Assembly: GCA_903889605.1 (NCBI GenBank)
Contig: CAISYK010001033.1
Location: 1 to 8,334 of the forward strand
Direction of reading: 5' to 3'
Length of the DNA stretch: 8,334 nucleotides
Origin: an uncultured Bacteroidota bacterium
GTDB lineage: Bacteria; Bacteroidota; Bacteroidia; 2-12-FULL-35-15
In this document: piece by piece, positions 1-6,348 of the stretch
Layout of the letters: the number at the start of each line of letters is the position of its first letter
How positions within the stretch are numbered: the first letter of the stretch is position 1
Notes under the pieces: model-generated
Databases searched by the model: none
The model's input: the letters and a program-made list of their open reading frames with translations, nothing else
Told to the model about the DNA's origin: nothing
Translations under genes and position numbers: made by a program

Positions 1-162
1 ATGCAGATACTTTTTGCATTAAAAGAAAAAGGAGCAGACGAATCAAAAGTTAAATTCGTAAAAATAAAATCTTATGTTAATGGACCAGAGTATAGCTTTA
101 AAAATTTGGAAAATAAAGCTATGTATGAAAAGTATCAGTTTATTAAAATAAGTGCTTATTAA
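1..162 (+). CDS. 3' end of an unidentified coding region
   Basis: The frame is open from the first base to a TAA at 160-162 and gives 53 residues ending FIKISAY. An ATG lies at the first base, but the frame has no stop before the window edge. The piece is short and has no signal peptide or motif, so I read it as the C-terminal tail of a longer protein that begins outside the window. It is rich in Lys, Tyr and Phe, in line with the base composition of the region. The next gene starts 54 bp downstream on the same strand without an obvious terminator, so they could be co-transcribed. I do not recognise the family. A free-standing 53-residue protein is possible but less likely. Confidence 0.5.
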   Translation: MQILFALKEKGADESKVKFVKIKSYVNGPEYSFKNLENKAMYEKYQFIKISAY

Positions 163-216
163 AATTAGGGACAGAATCAAAATTTAAATATGTAATAAAT
201 ATTTAAAGTACAAGAC

Positions 217-2835
217 TTGAATTTTAAATTAATTATAAACACCGTGAAAGCAAAAAAAATTATATTCTATTCTTTCTTGTTGTTAATCCTCAGTGGTTTT
301 TCAGAAAGTAAGGCGGGCACAATTGCGATTAGTAAACCTGGTACAATATCTAACGGAGTTGTATCAATGCGCAATTTTGGAGTGTTGGAGGCAAATGCTT
401 TTAATTCGGGGTATTTACCAGAAGGCTACGACCTAAAAAAAGAATCAGAAACTAAAAAAGGGTCAGAAACCAAAAAAGAGTCTGACATAAAAAGTGAATC
501 AGATATAAAGAAAGAGTCAAACCCTAAAAAAGGCTCCAAACCAGGCAAGGGATCAGATCCTAAAAAGGGCTCGGAGCCCGGCAAAGGTTCAGATCCAAAA
601 AAAGGTTCGGAATCCGGCAAAGGCTCAGACCCGAAAAAAGGTTCGGAACCAGGCAAAGGCTCAGACCCGAAAAAAGGTTCGGAACCCGGCAAAGGTTCAG
701 ACCCTAAAAAAGGTTCAGAACCCGGCAAAGGTTCAGATCCCAAAAAAGGTTCGGGACCCGGCAAAGGCTCTGATCCTAAAAAAGGTTCAGAACCCGGCAA
801 AGGTTCGGAGCCAGGTAAAGGTTACGACCCTAAAAAAGGGTCAGACCCTAATAAAAGTTACGACCCCAAAAAAGGCTATAATCCATCAAAAGGTTCCCCC
901 TCAAAAAAAGCTGCAGCATATAATGCTTACTCACCCGTTGCGCCGAATCCATATAAAGTTTGGAGGCTTACATCTTTTAGAGGGCGAATTGGAGTGACAG
1001 GCAGTAACATGGAGTCTGAAGTGATATCAAATGATATCAAAACAAAAAGCACCAATTCATACCTGAATGGTATTTTTAATGTAAACGCCGAAAGTTTTGT
1101 TGTGCATCCTAATTTTTTGGTGCTTACTTTGGATGCAAACTACAATCCAAATGCCAGCAGTAGTGCATACATTGGATCAGCAGGTTTTTCAGAAAAAAAC
1201 AATTATGAAAACTTATATGCTACAGCGATTTTTCTAAGGAAAAAGAGTTTTAACTTTTCGTTTAATGGAGGTTTTGAAAAGAGTATTATGAATGTTGGGA
1301 ATATTACAAAAACAGAAACAAAAAGCAGAAACATTGGAGCCACTGCTAATTATACCAATAAAATACTTCCTATTAATTTTTTCTATTTGCGGGAGAAGTC
1401 AGATCAAAATACAATAGGATCGGATCGCACTTTCAGTTCAGAGAGTAATGTATTTCAGGTGTCGGCAACCAAATCATTTTCATCACATGATTTTACAGGA
1501 CTTTCATTTATGAATAATGTGAGCAAAAGCACACAAAGCATTGGCAGTGCGGGCCCATCTATAATTGCAAATTCTGATTACAGCAGTGCTTCAATAAATA
1601 ATACTATAAACTTTGATGAAGGTCGTAAATATTCTCTTTCCTCATCTATTGCAAATGTATACCAGGGCGGAACTATGGTGTTTAATACTCTTTCCGGCGG
1701 AGAAAATCTGTCATTGCTGCTGCCTAAGAATTTTGTTTTTTCAAACAGTTATGGCTGGGGGATAAATAAACAGCCGAATGATAAGATTACCTCCGGGACA
1801 TTTACTAGTTCTTTAAGCCATCAATTGTTTTCAAGTTTAAGTTCAAGAATATATTATTCGCGGTGTGAAACAAATCGTATAAGCTATAATAATGTAAACA
1901 ATAAATTAGGTCTTTCTTTAAAGTATACAAAAAATATAACCAATGGTAGAATTTTACTGGTATATGATTATGCCACGACTAATCAGAATGTTAAAACGCC
2001 GTCTGTTGAACTAAATATAGTTAATGAGCAATATGTTTTGAATGATAATGCTATAACATTATTAATAAATCAGAATGTTGATATGGGGACTGTAGTGGTT
2101 AGGGCTCCCAATCAAATGGTATATGTCCTGAATGTTGATTATGTTTTGATTGACAAAAATCCTTATGTTGAAATAGTCAGGATTCCAAGCGGTTTGATGC
2201 CTCCTAATCCAACTGTATATATAAGTTATCATGCGAGAACTCTAGGTTTGTATAAATACAACGGGCAAACTAAAATGTTTATGGCAAATGTTCTGTTATA
2301 TAAAGATAAATTAAATTTGTATTATTCAATTAGTTCTGCTGATTATAAGAACCTAAGTGCAGGCGAAAACGTGGCCTTAGATCCATACAGACGTCACGTT
2401 GCCGGGGTAAGCATAAATTTATTTTCATTGAAAGCCGGAGCAGAATACCAAAATACAAAAAGCCATATTGTTCCTTATCAAGCATTGAGATATTTTATTA
2501 ATTACCAAAAGTCGTATAATAAAGTATTAATAAATTTGAATGGAGATATGATGGATATGCAGATAACCGACGTATTGGAAAGACGGCAAAGTTACAATGC
2601 TAATTTTATAATTGCTTATAAAGTTGTAAGAGATGTCAGACTGCTTTTAGATTGTTCATATAGTACAATGGTTGGACGCGGAATTGATGTGGATGTGAAA
2701 ACCTCCAGGATGGAAGTATTGTATACTTTACAAAAGTTTCAATTTTCATTAGGGACACAATTTTATTGGAACAAGAATTCAGCCTACCAAATGAATAATA
2801 GATTTTCATATATCAAATTAACACGAACATTTTAA
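217..2835 (+). CDS. Outer-membrane beta-barrel protein with lysine-rich hexapeptide repeat, putative porin of a porin-cytochrome conduit
   Basis: This encodes 872 residues from TTG 217; GTG 244, nine codons in, is an equally plausible start. Both keep a signal peptide (KAKK, a hydrophobic stretch at about 15-28, cleavage near SKA-G at 31-34). Residues 72-227 are 26 hexapeptides of the DPKKGS/EPGKGS type. From about 247 to 872 the protein shows alternating polar and hydrophobic strands, many Ser, Asn, Tyr and Gly, no helical membrane segments, and a terminal strand YIKLTRTF ending in Phe, the classic outer-membrane barrel signal. Residues about 602-674 look like a compact beta domain inserted between strands. 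The remaining 550 or so residues could form roughly 24-26 strands, near the size of MtrB-type porins. There are only two Cys and no CXXC. The cytochrome gene starts 2 bp after the stop, which suggests a barrel that houses a cytochrome. A surface adhesin or unrelated barrel remains possible. Gene certain, barrel likely, conduit role inferred. Confidence 0.75.
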   Translation: MNFKLIINTVKAKKIIFYSFLLLILSGFSESKAGTIAISKPGTISNGVVSMRNFGVLEANAFNSGYLPEGYDLKKESETKKGSETKKESDIKSESDIKKESNPKKGSKPGKGSDPKKGSEPGKGSDPKKGSESGKGSDPKKGSEPGKGSDPKKGSEPGKGSDPKKGSEPGKGSDPKKGSGPGKGSDPKKGSEPGKGSEPGKGYDPKKGSDPNKSYDPKKGYNPSKGSPSKKAAAYNAYSPVAPNPYKVWRLTSFRGRIGVTGSNMESEVISNDIKTKSTNSYLNGIFNVNAESFVVHPNFLVLTLDANYNPNASSSAYIGSAGFSEKNNYENLYATAIFLRKKSFNFSFNGGFEKSIMNVGNITKTETKSRNIGATANYTNKILPINFFYLREKSDQNTIGSDRTFSSESNVFQVSATKSFSSHDFTGLSFMNNVSKSTQSIGSAGPSIIANSDYSSASINNTINFDEGRKYSLSSSIANVYQGGTMVFNTLSGGENLSLLLPKNFVFSNSYGWGINKQPNDKITSGTFTSSLSHQLFSSLSSRIYYSRCETNRISYNNVNNKLGLSLKYTKNITNGRILLVYDYATTNQNVKTPSVELNIVNEQYVLNDNAITLLINQNVDMGTVVVRAPNQMVYVLNVDYVLIDKNPYVEIVRIPSGLMPPNPTVYISYHARTLGLYKYNGQTKMFMANVLLYKDKLNLYYSISSADYKNLSAGENVALDPYRRHVAGVSINLFSLKAGAEYQNTKSHIVPYQALRYFINYQKSYNKVLINLNGDMMDMQITDVLERRQSYNANFIIAYKVVRDVRLLLDCSYSTMVGRGIDVDVKTSRMEVLYTLQKFQFSLGTQFYWNKNSAYQMNNRFSYIKLTRTF
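430..897 (+). repeat. In-frame tandem repeat coding 26 lysine-rich hexapeptides; 36-bp core unit
   Basis: Twenty-six consecutive 18-bp units encode hexapeptides following the pattern [D/E/N]-P-x-K-G-S. The core, 556-807, is seven 36-bp double units encoding DPKKGS-EPGKGS, with single changes (ESGKGS, GPGKGS) in two of them. The edges are degenerate: DLKKES, ETKKGS and DIKSES on the left, DPNKSY, DPKKGY and NPSKGS on the right. In the seven core DPKKGS units the Pro codon is cct, cca, ccg, ccg, cct, ccc, cct. All four Pro codons occur while the peptide is constant, so the peptide appears to be conserved by selection. The segment should be extended, flexible and net positive. The unit lengths preserve the reading frame when copy number changes. 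Confidence 0.95.
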
Positions 2836-2837
2836 TT

Positions 2838-3764
2838 ATGCAAAAGATATTTATTTTTTTTCTTACAGCTCCGTTATTCATAAGTTTATTATTTGGAACT
2901 GAGCATAATACTTTTGAGAAGAGAGCTTTCAATGCTATAGATACAATTTCCTCGATCACAAAAAACTGCCTTGAATGCCACAGCAGTTTATTAGCTAAAT
3001 CTAACAAGCATTCCACAAAAACAGAAAGAGGCTGTGCAGACTGCCATACCAGTAACGGCACCGAACATCCTAAAGCAGGAGTTGTAGGGTTTACACTGCT
3101 TAAAACTCCGCCTGATTTATGTCTTTCCTGTCATACTGAAAAGAAGGATCTGCTTGCAAGTTCTGCTTACATCCATGGACCGGTAAAAGATAAAAAATCC
3201 TGCACAAATTGTCATTCACCGCATTCTTCAGATGTTAAAAAATTATTGATTGCCAATAGAAAGGACCTGTGCCTTAGCTGTCATAGTAAAACTATTAAAA
3301 CCGCTGACGCAAAGAAATTAACTAACTTCAGTACTCTTCTTAAGACCAGCAAAGTGCTGCATCCTCCTTTTGAAGACTGCGAAAAAGTCTGCCATAATCC
3401 TCATGCTTCTCAAGATCCGCGTTTATTAAATGATCCCTTTCCGACTAACAGATACCTGGCCGTTGCCAGCGATTCATTTGCGCTATGCTGGGAATGTCAC
3501 GGAAGCGACATGATAGAAAAGCCAAAATCAAAAGGAGCCTCAAATTTTAGAAATGATGATGTTAATCTTCATTATACGCATGTTCATGGGGATAAAGGCA
3601 GAAGCTGCATGGTTTGTCATAGCCCGCATGCTACAGTTAATCTGCATCTTATCAGAGAGAAAGTGAGTTTTGGCAAATGGGAATTTGATATGAACTATAA
3701 GGCAGATGAAAACGGCGGATCTTGCGCTCCAGGATGCCATAAGGAGAGAAAATACACCAGATAA
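2838..3764 (+). CDS. Secreted nine-haem c-type cytochrome (seven CXXCH, two CX3CH)
   Basis: This encodes 308 residues. An N-terminal signal peptide (MQKIFIFFLTAPLF to about G20) has no lipobox Cys, so the protein should be periplasmic or held in the outer membrane by a partner. Haem sites are CLECH 44, CADCH 66, CLSCH 95, CTNCH 122, CLSCH 145, CEKVCH 181, CWECH 217, CMVCH 257 and CAPGCH 296. The spacing and the SPH/NPH His after haems 4, 6 and 8 match the paired-CXXCH cytochrome c3/MtrA-like class. Spare His residues (H113, H128, H175, H189, H246-250, H264) can supply sixth ligands for bis-His, low-potential haems. The ATG lies 2 bp after the barrel gene stop, so the two are almost certainly co-translated. 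Length and haem number are close to MtrA (about 330 residues, ten haems). The likely role is electron transfer through or to the outer membrane. Haem-protein identity is certain; the conduit role is inferred from context. Confidence 0.93.
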   Translation: MQKIFIFFLTAPLFISLLFGTEHNTFEKRAFNAIDTISSITKNCLECHSSLLAKSNKHSTKTERGCADCHTSNGTEHPKAGVVGFTLLKTPPDLCLSCHTEKKDLLASSAYIHGPVKDKKSCTNCHSPHSSDVKKLLIANRKDLCLSCHSKTIKTADAKKLTNFSTLLKTSKVLHPPFEDCEKVCHNPHASQDPRLLNDPFPTNRYLAVASDSFALCWECHGSDMIEKPKSKGASNFRNDDVNLHYTHVHGDKGRSCMVCHSPHATVNLHLIREKVSFGKWEFDMNYKADENGGSCAPGCHKERKYTR

Positions 3765-3883
3765 TTTACAGTTTTTAAAGAAGAGAACGTAAATAATTTG
3801 AGCGGTATCATTGTTTTTTGCAAACCAAAATCTGCGTTATGTTTTCTAAATTGCTTTGCTGATACGACATAAAAGTATTATAT

Positions 3884-3922
3884 ATAATGCGGCTGGTTTT
3901 ATAATCAGCCGCATTATTTTTT
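3884..3922 (+). terminator. Rho-independent terminator after the cytochrome gene
   Basis: A perfect 12-bp stem (ataatgcggctg at 3884-3895 with cagccgcattat at 3906-3917) encloses a 10-nt loop and runs into six T (3917-3922). It lies 120 bp after the cytochrome stop codon and would end the barrel-cytochrome transcript. The 3765-3883 stretch in front of it holds no gene. Confidence 0.88.
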
Positions 3923-3971
3923 AATATTCATTAATCAAAATTTTCTGCTTGGGGAAAGCATTTTTGCCTTA

Positions 3972-4107
3972 ATTAGTGTCTGTCATTTAAGTCAAAATTA
4001 GCCACAGATTCACAGATTAATAAAATTATTTTCCCTTTTAATCTGTGAATCTGCGGCAAGGTTTTTTTATTTTTTTGAATTAAGCGACTGTATGGACAGA
4101 CACTAAT
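3972..4107. mobile_element. Nested palindromic MITE/REP-like element, 136 bp
   Basis: The element is a palindrome with three nested arms. The outermost 13-bp arms are perfect inverted repeats (attagtgtctgtc at 3972-3984; gacagacactaat at 4095-4107). The middle arms are imperfect (ttaagtcaaaa at 3987-3997 with ttttgaattaa at 4073-4083, one mismatch). The innermost 20-bp arms (4001-4020 and 4038-4057, one mismatch; core cagattcacagatta) close on a 17-nt loop. There is no open reading frame, so any movement would need a transposase in trans. CCACAGATTCACAGATT-like palindromes are, from memory, scattered in many bacterial genomes. No clear target-site duplication is visible at the ends, so mobility is inferred from structure alone. 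Confidence 0.65.
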
Positions 4108-4127
4108 CAGCCTGCTTTATTATTGGG

Positions 4128-4378
4128 TAATATCAATTATACTTTTAAAATTTGCTAATTGAGGTATGCCGCATAGCTTTTCTTGACTCAGCTCGAAATG
4201 ACTGCCAGACGGCTATTTAGAGCGGAGCCGAGAAAGCTGGTTGTTATACCATTTGGTATTATTTTTTTTGTCCAATCTAAAAACAAACAGCCCACGTTCT
4301 CGACTCCGCTCGAACTGACATCGCGCGGAGTCAGTTCAAACGGAGAATTGGACTAATTAATAAGTATAATTGGTATTA
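4128..4378. repeat. Composite intergenic repeat bounded by 17-bp inverted repeats
   Basis: The outer arms taatatcaattatactt (4128-4144) and aagtataattggtatta (4362-4378) are inverted repeats with one mismatch. Inside are three hairpins: 4175-4194 with 4220-4238 (imperfect, one indel), a perfect 6-bp hairpin ATACCA-tt-TGGTAT at 4246-4259, and 4304-4319 with 4330-4345 (14 of 16 paired). The core ttctcgactccgctcgaa (4297-4314) recurs at 4180-4197 (16 of 18 identical) and inverted at 4221-4234 (13 of 14). From memory, TTCGAGCGGAGTCGAGAA-type repeats are common between genes in Bacteroidota. It is probably a cluster of dispersed palindromes, possibly two units inserted side by side. Confidence 0.6.
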
Positions 4379-4395
4379 TTTAGGGTTGGACTAAT
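4348..4395. repeat. Short direct repeats at the right edge of the repeat cluster
   Basis: The 10-mer ttggactaat occurs at 4348-4357 and again at 4386-4395, and its inverse core gtccaat lies at 4270-4276. A separate 12-mer, ttggtattattt (with t or a following), occurs at 4253-4264 and 4370-4381. These could mark the boundaries of one or more inserted units, but in DNA this AT-rich short repeats also arise by chance. Confidence 0.4.
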
Positions 4396-4580
4396 ATATA
4401 TTAATAAATGGTATAATGCATTTAACATTCATCAGCATATTACTTTTTGAATGCAAAAACACATTCAGATGAAAGGATAAATTAAGATATTTGTCTAGGA
4501 GCCTGCACAGTAAATCCCCAGCCATCCGCAATTGTTTAATGATATAAAAAACTGCAGTGCCGGGAAACAAAAAATATAAA
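4396..4580 (+). other. Leader region before the glycosyltransferase gene with possible hairpin
   Basis: This stretch must hold the promoter and leader of the downstream gene, since the previous transcript ends at 3922. It holds no gene. One possible structure is visible: TGAATG at 4448-4453 pairs with CATTCA at 4462-4467 around an 8-nt loop, supported by TTCATC 4428-4433 with GATGAA 4468-4473. The same TGAATG could instead pair with CATTCA at 4426-4431. Nothing matches a riboswitch class I know. A TATAAT lies at 4412-4417 but has no properly spaced partner box. Confidence 0.3.
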
Positions 4581-6242
4581 ATGAAAAACTTTTTAACACA
4601 GAGACAAATAAATCTTTTTTCAAATTTGTTTGCCAGCGATAAGTTTATTTATTGTCTATTAGGGGCTTCAGTAATTCTTGTTTTGACAGCAAGAATTCAT
4701 TTACTCACATTCCCATTTGAGCGCGATGAAGGCGAGTATGCATATATGGCAAAGCTTATATTAGATGGGCATGCGCCGTATACGCTGGCCTACAACATGA
4801 AACTGCCGGGGACATACTATATGTATGCATTAATAATGTGGGTTTCGGGGAAATCAATAGTTGGTGTTCATATCGGACTGATGATAATAAGTACAGCATC
4901 TATGCTCTTATTATTTTCTATTTCCAAAAATTTCGTTTCAAAAATCGGGGCTGTGATTTCAGCAGCCTCTTTCGGAATTATGGGTACATCCTGGACTTTG
5001 TATGCTCAGGCTGCACATGCTACTCATTTTGTTGCCTTTTTTGCACTGCTTGGGATTTATTTTTTACTGCAGATGTATAAATATGAGAAAAATAAACTAT
5101 TATTTTATTTCATTCCGGGAGTATTTTTCTCACTCGCCTTTATTTGTAAACAATCAGGAATTTTCTTTGTGTTATTCGGCTTTGCAGCCATTATTACAAA
5201 GGAGTTTAATTTAGACTCTTTATTTATTTTAGCAAAAAAGCTTTTGGTTTTTTCTTTAGGATTTGTGATTCCAATTATTGTTATGCTATCCTATTTTTAT
5301 TTTTTTGGGAATTTTGATAAGTTTTGGTTTTGGACGGTAAAATATCTTGTAACATACGGCGATCAAATACCTATTTCATATGCTCCTGAGATGTTTAAGA
5401 TAGGGTTGAATTTAATAACTAGTAATTACTCTTCTGTTGGATATACTGCAATGTGGATAGTTTCGCTGCTTGGAATACCATTTATTTTTATTAATAAAGA
5501 ATCGGCACAAAACAAAATTACTGCTTTCTTATTTGTGTTGTTTTCTTTCATAACAATTCTTCCTGGTTTTTATTTCAGAGAACATTATTTTATCACATTA
5601 CTACCAGCGGCAGGTTTATTAATTGCATTTTTCTTCGATTTTTCCAACAATTTTTTTATAAATCGCTTAAGAAAACCGGGTCTTGTCTTTTTTAGTTTTT
5701 CGGCATTCTTAATTTTAATCGGCATAGGAATTAATGCTAACAAAGACTATTTATTTTATGAGGATACTAAAGTATCATGCAAAAAAGCATATGGACAAAA
5801 CCCTTTTGCAGAATCGATTGAAATTGCGGAATTCCTTAAACAGAATTCAACAAAGGATGACAAAATAGCTGTGCTGGGTTCTGAACCGCAAATTTGTTTT
5901 TATGCCGACCGGTATTCGGCTACAGGATATATATACACTTATAACCTTGTTGAAATACACGCTTATGCCCTTTCAATGCAGCAAGAAATGGCAAAGGAAA
6001 TAGAAACAAATAAACCCAAATTTATGTTATTTGTAAAAATCGATGTTTCCTGGTTGTGTAAACCCAATTATGAAAATTTCATTTTTAAATGGGCAGACGA
6101 ATATGTTAAGAAATATTACAAACTTGTAGGGCTATATGATGTTTTTCCCAATAGAATAGGTTCATTGAAAGTTTATGACCAGCTTAATAATTACAGACTG
6201 CATTCGGAAGATGTGATTTATATTTATGAAAGAATAAACTAA
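4581..6242 (+). CDS. Family 39-type GT-C membrane glycosyltransferase
   Basis: This encodes 553 residues from ATG 4581. The frame also allows GTG 4557, but that only adds MPGNKKYK and has no better ribosome site. The protein is polytopic with about ten to twelve hydrophobic segments between 22 and 385. A conserved acidic motif, ERDEGEYAY (47-55), sits in the first outer loop after helix 1. In GT39/ArnT/PMT-like enzymes the Asp/Glu there is the proposed catalytic residue and the donor is a polyprenyl-phosphate sugar. KLPGTYYMYA (74-83), CKQSG (189-193) and FREHYFITLLPA (332-343) are further family-like motifs. Residues 400-553 form a soluble alpha/beta-looking tail (KIAVLGSEPQICFYADR at 428-444) of the kind seen on bacterial GT39 proteins. 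It likely adds a sugar to a lipid or protein on the periplasmic face. Acceptor and sugar cannot be read from sequence. The gene appears monocistronic and converges on the next gene. Confidence 0.85.
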   Translation: MKNFLTQRQINLFSNLFASDKFIYCLLGASVILVLTARIHLLTFPFERDEGEYAYMAKLILDGHAPYTLAYNMKLPGTYYMYALIMWVSGKSIVGVHIGLMIISTASMLLLFSISKNFVSKIGAVISAASFGIMGTSWTLYAQAAHATHFVAFFALLGIYFLLQMYKYEKNKLLFYFIPGVFFSLAFICKQSGIFFVLFGFAAIITKEFNLDSLFILAKKLLVFSLGFVIPIIVMLSYFYFFGNFDKFWFWTVKYLVTYGDQIPISYAPEMFKIGLNLITSNYSSVGYTAMWIVSLLGIPFIFINKESAQNKITAFLFVLFSFITILPGFYFREHYFITLLPAAGLLIAFFFDFSNNFFINRLRKPGLVFFSFSAFLILIGIGINANKDYLFYEDTKVSCKKAYGQNPFAESIEIAEFLKQNSTKDDKIAVLGSEPQICFYADRYSATGYIYTYNLVEIHAYALSMQQEMAKEIETNKPKFMLFVKIDVSWLCKPNYENFIFKWADEYVKKYYKLVGLYDVFPNRIGSLKVYDQLNNYRLHSEDVIYIYERIN

Positions 6243-6348
6243 AACTGAAATGATTATTGTTATTGTTTTATCAGCCTGAGTTCGATTAATAAAATAACAA
6301 CAGCGAATGGTGCGGCACAAATTAATTGTCGAACACTGGTTATAAAAT
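6243..6348. terminator. Convergent intergenic region with weak possible bidirectional hairpin
   Basis: The two flanking genes converge across 106 bp. An AT-only stem with a bulge (tgttattgttttat at 6258-6271; ataaaataaca at 6289-6299) encloses a loop of about 17 nt, flanked by T and A runs. It could end transcription from both sides, but the stem is weak and no other candidate is seen. Confidence 0.3.

Larger units (their letters stand above)
3765..4580. other. Gene-free 816-bp intergenic region
   Basis: No plausible coding region is seen on either strand. In order, it contains a featureless AT-rich stretch with a weak gtatca/tgatac inverted pair (3805-3810, 3860-3865), the terminator, the nested palindrome, the composite repeat cluster, and the leader of the next gene. 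The density of palindromes suggests repeated insertion of small repeats between two unrelated transcription units. Confidence 0.7.

Noticed and set aside
426..800. 124-codon open frame on the minus strand across the repeat (PGSEPFLGSEPL pattern)
   Set aside because: It is the antisense reading of the tandem repeat. Stops are absent only because of the repeat's periodic composition, and third-position changes support the plus-strand frame.
430..897. CRISPR-like regular repeats
   Set aside because: Units are contiguous 18/36-bp coding repeats without unique spacers.
2813..3061. 82-codon minus-strand open frame over the barrel/cytochrome junction
   Set aside because: It lies opposite two well-supported genes and lacks any recognisable protein feature. 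The same applies to the minus frame at 3540-3740.
4412..4417. Perfect TATAAT as promoter -10 for the glycosyltransferase gene
   Set aside because: The nearest TTGGAC box (4386-4391) is 20 bp away, too far for a standard sigma-70 promoter, and Bacteroidota-type promoters use other boxes. In DNA this AT-rich the hexamer is expected by chance.
4557..4580. GTG start for the glycosyltransferase
   Set aside because: It adds only eight residues of no family character. ATG 4581 gives a normal N-terminus before the first helix.
4838..5214. Small plus-strand open frames inside the glycosyltransferase gene
   Set aside because: They are out-of-frame shadows of a well-supported coding region.
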